DNA from: an uncultured Planctomycetota bacterium
GTDB lineage: Bacteria; Planctomycetota; UBA1135; UBA2386
Direction of reading: 5' to 3'
NCBI GenBank assembly: GCA_903925435.1
Contig: CAIYFF010000617.1
Coordinates: forward strand, 1 to 11,189
Length of the DNA stretch: 11,189 nucleotides
The translations under genes and the position numbers were made by a program. Position 1 is the first letter of the stretch. Each line of letters opens with the position of its first letter. The notes beneath the pieces are model-generated. The model was not told the DNA's origin, made no database searches, and saw only the letters and a program-made list of their open reading frames with translations. Of the stretch, positions 6,544-11,189 are shown piece after piece.

Positions 6544-6547
6544 AGGA
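6544..6547 (+). promoter_or_regulatory. Ribosome binding site AGGA supporting the GTG start at 6555
   Basis: AGGA lies 7 nt before GTG. It supports GTG at 6555 as the start rather than the out-of-frame ATG at 6547. Confidence 0.5.
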
Positions 6548-6554
6548 TGCAACG

Positions 6555-7262
6555 GTGCTGCCACGAACTGCCGCCTTCGCCACCAGCATGCTGGTCTTCG
6601 CCGCATGCATCGCCGAGCACGATGCTGCGCCGTCCCCACGTGACGACGACCATGCAGTTGCGCGCGTTTGCCGCGAACTCGTCGACGCCCGGCCCCACCA
6701 ATTCGCAGAACGCATGCGAGCCGTGCTCGATCTAGGCCAGCCCGCCGCCGCGGCGCTCGCAAGAGAACTCGAGGCAACGCCAGAAGCCGAAGGCGTCGAT
6801 GCCGCGCTCGCGACACTCGGACGTTTGGGCGGAGCAGATGCCACGCGCACGTTGCAGAGGTTCCTCGAGGGTCGCGGCCCGCACGCGAGCGCTGCGGCGT
6901 TGGCGTTGGCGGAGTGCCCTGCAGACGGTGTCCGCGAGCAGTTGCGATCGACGGTGGACGACCGCCTCGCGGATCCGACGACGCGCACGGCAGCGGCCGC
7001 GGCCTGGATCCGCCTCGGTGCCGGCAACGAGGTGCGAGCCTTCGTCCGCGGAGTGATGCTCGCGGGCACTCCGCACGGGCAGCAACTTGAGCCACAACTC
7101 GGCCTCCCCCGCCGCCCGCGATGGGCCTACGAACGCTACTTGCTGCAGCAGGCCCTGCGCGCAGCGTCCGGCCAGGACTTTGGCATGGACACCGATGCGC
7201 CATGGGACGAACTGCTGGCTGCAGCGGATCGCATCGATGCGTGGTTGAAGGAGCGCCCGTGA
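6555..7262 (+). CDS. Putative lipoprotein with HEAT-like repeats, unknown function
   Basis: The product has 235 residues and starts at GTG. The N-terminus is a short signal peptide with the lipobox-like FAAC (Cys at residue 18; Phe at -3 is tolerated but not ideal), so the protein is probably lipid-anchored. The rest is helical and Ala-rich. It includes repeats of HEAT type, e.g. DAALATLGRLGGADATRTL, SAAALALAECPADGVREQL and RTAAAAAWIRLGAGNEV (roughly residues 75-165). The C-terminal 60 residues contain RRPRWAYERYLLQQAL and are aromatic- and acid-rich, possibly a separate small domain. HEAT repeats usually mediate protein-protein contact; no partner can be named from sequence. Its stop overlaps the start of the next gene by 4 bp (GTGA), so the two products are made together and may form a complex. 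Confidence 0.75.
   Translation: MLPRTAAFATSMLVFAACIAEHDAAPSPRDDDHAVARVCRELVDARPHQFAERMRAVLDLGQPAAAALARELEATPEAEGVDAALATLGRLGGADATRTLQRFLEGRGPHASAAALALAECPADGVREQLRSTVDDRLADPTTRTAAAAAWIRLGAGNEVRAFVRGVMLAGTPHGQQLEPQLGLPRRPRWAYERYLLQQALRAASGQDFGMDTDAPWDELLAAADRIDAWLKERP
7247..7253 (+). promoter_or_regulatory. Strong Shine-Dalgarno GAAGGAG fixing the GTG start at 7259
   Basis: GAAGGAG lies within the end of the upstream gene, 5 nt before GTG at 7259. This is close to the ideal anti-16S match and the strongest ribosome site I noticed in the window. It decides the start and supports translational coupling. Confidence 0.75.
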
Positions 7263-8185
7263 CTCGAACTCGCATCGCAGCACAGCAAGGCGCCATGCTC
7301 GCGTTGTTGGCATGCGCGATTGCCGCGCAGTCGCCGCAGGACGACGCCAAGAGTGCGCAGAGCAAGGCGTTTGCCCAACTCGAGGAGCAACTCTCGAAGC
7401 GCCCACGGCCGTCCCTGACGCAGCGCCAGAAGCTGTTGCTCGACTTCTTGCAGACGCAAGATGACAGCACCGCCGCCGCGCCATCCCGCGAAACACTCTC
7501 GGTGCGGCTGCGGCTCGCCGAGATCGCGCTGCTTCGCCTCGACGCACAGACCGCGCAGAAGGCGTTTGCTGCGATCGCCGAGGCCGCGCGCGAGCGCTTC
7601 CCGAACGTGCGCCAGCGCGCGCAGTTTGGCCTCCACCAAGCGTTCCGTCTTGCCGGCGAGCCGGACGAAGCCAGGGCCGTGCTCGAGACACTGCGCGTCG
7701 AGAACAAGGGCTCCGACGTCGAGCGCGAAGCGGAACTGGCGCTTGCCCAACTCGATGCGCGTCGCCCGATCGCAGTCGGCGAAGCTGCCGACTCGTTGCT
7801 GTTCGGCAAGGACCTCGCCGGCGAAACGGTGACGGCCGAGTCCTTTGACGAAGAGCCGCGGCTCTTTGTGTTCTGGAGCGCGGAGCACGCGCCGTCCGTC
7901 CGACGGCTCGAAGCGCTCGCGCGCGCATGGAGCAAGCTCGGGCTGCCGATGCGCAACCTCGTCGCCTACTGCACCGACGACGACGCCGACATGCTGCGGA
8001 CGATGGCGGACGACCGCGGCTACACGTTTCGAATCCTGCCGGCGTCGGGCTCCGGATATCTGCACGCCGATTGGCTGCGGCTCGGAGTGACGGCGGTGCC
8101 GACCAGCGTGCTGTTCGACGCAGAGCAGCAGTTGGTCGCCATCGACCCGCCGCCGCATCGCATCGCAGCGTGCCTGCAGCGCTGA
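7259..8185 (+). CDS. Secreted protein: helical N-terminal region plus thioredoxin-fold domain lacking CxxC
   Basis: The product has 308 residues from GTG at 7259. A signal peptide (hydrophobic AMLALLACAIAAQS, cleavage probably near AIAAQ) indicates export. Residues about 35-180 are charged helices resembling TPR repeats (e.g. LRLAEIALLRLDAQTAQKAF, FRLAGEPDEARAVLETL). Residues about 187-305 resemble the TlpA/AhpC thioredoxin fold: FGKDLAGETVTAESFDE, the strand RLFVFW, a helix, the strand LVAYCTD, YLHADWLRLGVTAVPTSVLFD with the conserved cis-proline at Pro281, and a final strand. Where redox-active members have WCxxC, this has W206-S-A-E-H, with no cysteine. It should therefore not act as a dithiol oxidoreductase; a binding or chaperone role is inference. 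It overlaps the upstream lipoprotein gene by 4 bp and has a strong ribosome site, marking a two-gene operon. Confidence 0.8.
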   Translation: MTRTRIAAQQGAMLALLACAIAAQSPQDDAKSAQSKAFAQLEEQLSKRPRPSLTQRQKLLLDFLQTQDDSTAAAPSRETLSVRLRLAEIALLRLDAQTAQKAFAAIAEAARERFPNVRQRAQFGLHQAFRLAGEPDEARAVLETLRVENKGSDVEREAELALAQLDARRPIAVGEAADSLLFGKDLAGETVTAESFDEEPRLFVFWSAEHAPSVRRLEALARAWSKLGLPMRNLVAYCTDDDADMLRTMADDRGYTFRILPASGSGYLHADWLRLGVTAVPTSVLFDAEQQLVAIDPPPHRIAACLQR

Positions 8186-8222
8186 CGAAGAGCGCCACAC
8201 ACGCCATCCAGCGACGGCTAAC

Positions 8223-8239
8223 GATCCGAACTGCGGATC
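8223..8239. terminator. Small hairpin between convergent genes
   Basis: GATCCG (8223-8228) and CGGATC (8234-8239) form a perfect 6-bp stem with a 5-nt loop, lying between the two convergent genes and touching the stop codon of the - strand gene. It is symmetrical and could act for either strand, but there is no T-run on either side, so termination is only a guess. Confidence 0.3.
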
Positions 8240-8801
8240 AGGGGAACGACGTCGCGACGCTCTGCAGAGCCACGTCACGGATCGCGCCGTTGCGAACGAG
8301 AACGCGACCCTTGTAGGGCATGTGGCGGCGCTCGCATTCGACCTGCACCTCGATGTCGCCCTCAGTGGGAGCCGACGCGAGGTCGTTGAGGATGCGCAGG
8401 TTGCTATAGCCGAGCTGCAGCAGACGGGTCTCGACCGTCGCACGCGCACGATCGCCACCCGACGGAGGCGCCACGGGTGCTCCGCCTTCGACGACAACGG
8501 GAGCAGGCGGCTGCGGAATGCGCACGATCGCGTCGCCAAGGCTCTCGCCCACTTGCTGCGCGGTCTCGCGGACATCCTCGATCGCTTCGCGCAACCGCGA
8601 CAGTTGCTGCTCCATGCGCGCGAGCTGCTCGTGATGGTCGCGCTGCGGAATCTGCTGCGACAACGCCTGCAGGCGCTCGTCGATCGACCGCAGCATCGCA
8701 AGCCCGCGCAGGTGCTCTTCGAAGCGCACGATGCGCAAGTGCACCATCACGTAGCCGACGGCGAGCGCGGCGAAGAACAGACTGAACTGCCAGGTTTCCA
8801 T
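8238..8801 (-). CDS. Small membrane-anchored coiled-coil protein, unknown function
   Basis: The product has 187 residues, from ATG at 8801 to TGA at 8238-8240. An N-terminal transmembrane helix (about residues 5-22, SLFFAALAVGYVMVHL) is followed by RIVRFEEHLR. The basic residues after the helix suggest an N-out, C-in anchor. Residues about 30-92 form a probable coiled coil rich in Glu, Gln and Leu (LQALSQQI, LARMEQQLSRLREAIEDVRE). A Pro/Gly-rich linker (about 93-117) leads to a compact C-terminal domain of about 70 residues (RATVETRLLQLGYSNLRIL, IEVQVECERRHMPYKGRVLVRNG). I do not recognise this domain; its alternating hydrophobic pattern suggests beta strands. There is no visible Shine-Dalgarno sequence. 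It lies 110 bp downstream of the permease gene on the same strand and may or may not be co-transcribed with it. Confidence 0.75.
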   Translation of the reverse strand: METWQFSLFFAALAVGYVMVHLRIVRFEEHLRGLAMLRSIDERLQALSQQIPQRDHHEQLARMEQQLSRLREAIEDVRETAQQVGESLGDAIVRIPQPPAPVVVEGGAPVAPPSGGDRARATVETRLLQLGYSNLRILNDLASAPTEGDIEVQVECERRHMPYKGRVLVRNGAIRDVALQSVATSFP

Positions 8802-8911
8802 GACGCGAAGGCGCGGAGTCTAGCCAGCGATCGCCGCGGGGCGCGTCGAAATCGTTCCGCATCGGCGCGCGGCGTGGCGCAGAGGATGCGATCGACGGAA
8901 ACCCGCGCCGC

Positions 8912-10282
8912 TCACGCGGCGGCGGGACGACGGACGAATCCGTAGGCGACGGCGCCTGCGGCGATGATCGCGAGGCCCTTCAGCGCGTTGCTGCGATTGC
9001 CTTCGTCCTGCAGCACGGCCACGACGAACGCGATCGACACGGCGATGAACAGGAACGGCGTGAACGGGTAGCCCCAGCAGCGATACGGCCGCGGTGCGTC
9101 GGGCTTCACGATCCGCAGGCGATAGACCGCCGCGACCGTCATGGCATAGAACAGGAACGCCGCGAACACGACGAAGTCCGTCACGTCGTGGAAGCCCTGC
9201 AGCGCCACGACGATCAGGATGCCGCATGCAGCCTGGACCCAGATCGACGCGACCGGCGTGCCCCACTTCGGGTGCACCTTGGTCAGCGCGCGCGGCATCA
9301 GCCCGTCCTGCGCCCTCGCGTAGAACGCGCGCGGCGAGGACAGCAGGTTGGGATTCGCTGCGCCGAAGATCGAGATCGCGATCAGCAGCGTGAGGTATCC
9401 CGACAGCGACGGCGACAGCACGCGTTCGACCGTGAGCGCCGCGACCTGCGTCGGCGGCGTGTCCGGCGACATCGCCTGCATCTCGGCAAACGGCACCGCG
9501 CGCAGGTAGATGACGTTCACGAGCAGGTAGACGGCGATCAGGATCAACATGCCGCCGACGAGCCCGTACGGCAGGTCGCGCTCGGGACGCTTCAACTCGG
9601 CTGCGTTGAACGGCAGTTGGTACCAACCTTCGTAGGCCCAGAAGATCGCCATGAACGCGGACACGAGCCCCGTCACGGTGAGCGTCGTGGCCGAAGTGGC
9701 AGCGGGCGCCGCCGCAACAGCAGGACCATCGAGCCCCGCCGCAAACACGCCGCCCAGGATGATCGCGCCGAGCGACGCGAGCTTCGCGAACGTCGACAGG
9801 TTCTGGATCAGCGCGCCGAGGCCGACGCCGAAGTGATTCACGACCGCGAGCACCAAGATCATCCCGCTCGCCACGGCGAGCAGGATGCCTGGGTCTTGTT
9901 TCTCCGCGACCACGTCGACGCCGAACAACGGCAGCAGGTTCTCCGCGAACGCGAGCGCGAGCGCCGCCATCGTGCCTGCGTTGATGACCCAGAAGAACGT
10001 CCAGCCGTAGAGGAAGCCGGTGAAGCGGCCCCACCCTTCGCGCAAGAACGCGTACTGGCCGCCGGCCTCGGGGAACATCGCGCCGAGTTCCGAGTAGGCG
10101 AACGCGCCGAACAGGCAGACGAGCCCGAGCGCGATCCACAGCGCATAGACCCAGCCCTCGGACGGCAACGCCTGCGCGACCTTGAGCGGCTTCAGGAAGA
10201 TCCCCGAGCCGATCACTGCGCCGACGGTGATGGAGATCGCGCTCGTGAGTCCGAGGCGCCGCTGCAGTTGCGCGTTCGCCAT
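8912..10282 (-). CDS. APC superfamily amino acid permease (LAT/SteT-like)
   Basis: The product has 456 residues, a typical length for the family, with about 12 predicted hydrophobic helices. The first helix carries the unwound substrate-binding motif GSGIF (Gly25-Ser26-Gly27). Helix 6 has FWAYEGWYQLPFNAAELKRP (214-233), close to the WFAYDGW...EELKNPERNLP signature of the LAT branch that includes Bacillus SteT and animal L-type transporters. SSPRAFYARAQDGLMPRAL and PKWGTPVASI are also conserved APC landmarks. Prokaryotic relatives are secondary transporters in the inner membrane, often amino acid exchangers; the substrate cannot be read from sequence. The start at 10282 has a good Shine-Dalgarno sequence (GAGG, 5-nt spacing) and lies 7 nt after the oxidoreductase stop codon, so the two genes form an operon. 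There is no recognisable intrinsic terminator in the 110 bp downstream. Confidence 0.93.
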   Translation of the reverse strand: MANAQLQRRLGLTSAISITVGAVIGSGIFLKPLKVAQALPSEGWVYALWIALGLVCLFGAFAYSELGAMFPEAGGQYAFLREGWGRFTGFLYGWTFFWVINAGTMAALALAFAENLLPLFGVDVVAEKQDPGILLAVASGMILVLAVVNHFGVGLGALIQNLSTFAKLASLGAIILGGVFAAGLDGPAVAAAPAATSATTLTVTGLVSAFMAIFWAYEGWYQLPFNAAELKRPERDLPYGLVGGMLILIAVYLLVNVIYLRAVPFAEMQAMSPDTPPTQVAALTVERVLSPSLSGYLTLLIAISIFGAANPNLLSSPRAFYARAQDGLMPRALTKVHPKWGTPVASIWVQAACGILIVVALQGFHDVTDFVVFAAFLFYAMTVAAVYRLRIVKPDAPRPYRCWGYPFTPFLFIAVSIAFVVAVLQDEGNRSNALKGLAIIAAGAVAYGFVRRPAAA

Positions 10283-10287
10283 CGGTG

Positions 10288-10292
10288 CCTCA
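10288..10292 (-). promoter_or_regulatory. Permease ribosome binding site overlapping the upstream stop codon
   Basis: On the minus strand the bases read TGAGG. The TGA is the stop codon of the oxidoreductase and GAGG is the Shine-Dalgarno sequence, 5 nt before the permease ATG. This arrangement favours coupled translation and equal dosage. Confidence 0.65.
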
Positions 10293-11189
10293 GCGGAACT
10301 TGGTGACGCCAGGGATCGCGACGCTCTCGGTTGGCGGCGCCATGTCCATCGTGATCACGTCGGGCACGAGCTGCTCTTGCGACTCCCACGCCTCCTGCCA
10401 CGTGACGTCCTTGCCCGTGTAGGCGGCCATGCGGCCCAGGATCGCCATCATCGTGCTGTTGATCATGTAGTCGCTGTTGTCGATGCGCTTGCCGGCGCGA
10501 ATCGCCGCAAACATCTCATCGTGCTCGTTCTGGTACATGTCCGAGCCGGGCCCCTCGTGCTTCCAGTTGGTCTTGCCCGTGATCGCATGCTGGAACACGC
10601 GCGCCGTGCCCTGCGTGCCCATCACGTACTCGTCGACGTCGCGGAAGCAGCCGTTCTGCTGGCGGCAATACGAGAAGCCGCGCGTGCCGTCCTTCCACTC
10701 GTAGACCGTGGCGAAGTGGTCGTAGACGAAGCCGTAGTCGCTGCCCGTGCGCTTCTGGCGACCACCGAGCGAATACGCGCGCGTCGGATAGACGTCGCTC
10801 TTGATCCACGCCATCAAGTCGAGCGAGTGGATGTGCTGCTCGGCGATCAGGTCGCCCGACAGCCACGTGTGGTAGAGCCAGTTGCGCATCTGGTTCTCCA
10901 TGTCCGTCCACGACGGCTGACGCGGCTTGAGCCACAGTTCGCCGGTGATGTAGTTGCCTTGGATCGCGAGGATTTCGCCGACGGCGCCCTCCTGCAGCTT
11001 CTGCACGATCGCACGTCGACCGTGGTGGTAGCGATAGCAGAGGCCCGACACGACGCTGAGCCCTTTGACTCGCGCTTCGTCGCACGCGGCGCGAACGCGG
11101 CGCAATCCCGGCGCGTCGGTCGCAACCGGCTTCTCGGCGAAGATGTGCACGCCCTTCTTCACGGCCTTCTCGATCTGCATCGGACGGAA
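10290..11189 (-). CDS. Gfo/Idh/MocA family oxidoreductase, C-terminal 299 residues (5' end outside window)
   Basis: The frame is open to the right edge, where the codons before the internal ATG at 11180 read Phe-Arg-Pro. The Rossmann nucleotide-binding motif is therefore outside the window. The fragment opens with the family's alpha helix and EKP motif (residues 19-21, AEKPVATDAPG), whose lysine is catalytic in Gfo/Idh enzymes. GDLIAEQHIHSLDLMAW follows (EQHIH at 117-121, the conserved histidine region), then GGRQKR and FSYCRQQNGCFRDVDEYVMG. This set is typical of the abundant planctomycete Gfo/Idh/MocA branch, many members of which have Tat signals and act on sugars or inositol-type polyols with NAD(P). 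Substrate and localisation cannot be judged here because the N-terminus is missing. The C-terminal tail after about residue 250 is ordinary in length. It is followed 7 nt later by the permease gene. Confidence 0.93.
   Translation of the reverse strand, partial: FRPMQIEKAVKKGVHIFAEKPVATDAPGLRRVRAACDEARVKGLSVVSGLCYRYHHGRRAIVQKLQEGAVGEILAIQGNYITGELWLKPRQPSWTDMENQMRNWLYHTWLSGDLIAEQHIHSLDLMAWIKSDVYPTRAYSLGGRQKRTGSDYGFVYDHFATVYEWKDGTRGFSYCRQQNGCFRDVDEYVMGTQGTARVFQHAITGKTNWKHEGPGSDMYQNEHDEMFAAIRAGKRIDNSDYMINSTMMAILGRMAAYTGKDVTWQEAWESQEQLVPDVITMDMAPPTESVAIPGVTKFR

Noticed and set aside
6480..6545. GGGAGGAAGTCCGAGAGTCC, reminiscent of the conserved 5' part of RNase P RNA (GGAGGAAAGTCCGGGCT)
   Set aside because: Only about 110 bp of gene-free space is available, and the distal conserved parts of RNase P RNA are missing. 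The resemblance is coincidental.
8820..10139. 439-codon - strand frame and a 372-codon + strand frame across the permease gene
   Set aside because: The permease frame has GSGIF and other family motifs and 12 hydrophobic helices. These frames are Arg-rich shadows.

Overview
The window is about two-thirds G+C by eye, gene-dense, and reads as a chromosomal segment of a Gram-negative bacterium, most likely a planctomycete or a close relative. The case for this is circumstantial. It rests on a Gfo/Idh/MocA oxidoreductase of the type common in Planctomycetota, a PEP-CTERM protein, several secreted or lipid-anchored alpha-helical-repeat proteins without named families, and a very large membrane-spanning PATAN/DUF4388 protein with a periplasmic PQQ-type beta-propeller. 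There is no tRNA, rRNA, CRISPR array, insertion sequence or phage gene.

Left part (1-1978): the 3' end of a class V aminotransferase/cysteine desulfurase-like gene (+) runs tail-to-tail into a secreted protein gene of unknown function (-), and the two overlap by 47 bp. Middle (about 2004-5621): a 1205-residue gene diverges from the secreted protein gene with only about 25 bp between the start codons. Its product joins a cytoplasmic PATAN/DUF4388 module, a winged-helix-like segment, helical repeats, one transmembrane helix, a PEGA-like domain and a PQQ-type propeller of seven or so blades. It ends at a convincing intrinsic terminator.

The 366-bp gap after it (5622-5987) has no gene but carries regulatory-looking sequence: repeated CGTTG/CAACG half-sites, an 11-bp direct repeat, and a sequence matching the sigma-54 -24/-12 consensus at 5936-5951. 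The sigma-54 site sits just upstream of a small Gly/Thr-rich protein (5988-6440) with a lipobox at one end and a PEP-CTERM sorting signal at the other. After a hairpin come two translationally coupled + genes (6555-8185): a HEAT-like lipoprotein, and a secreted protein with a thioredoxin fold that has lost its CxxC.

Right part (8238-11189, all -): a small membrane-anchored coiled-coil protein, then an APC/LAT-type amino acid permease directly downstream of a Gfo/Idh/MocA oxidoreductase that runs off the window edge. The permease ribosome-binding site overlaps the oxidoreductase stop codon, so these two form an operon.

The most unusual items are the trans-envelope PATAN-PEGA-propeller protein, which has a FliM-like N-terminal peptide, and the PEP-CTERM lipoprotein behind the putative sigma-54 promoter. 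Nothing in the window proves that they work together.
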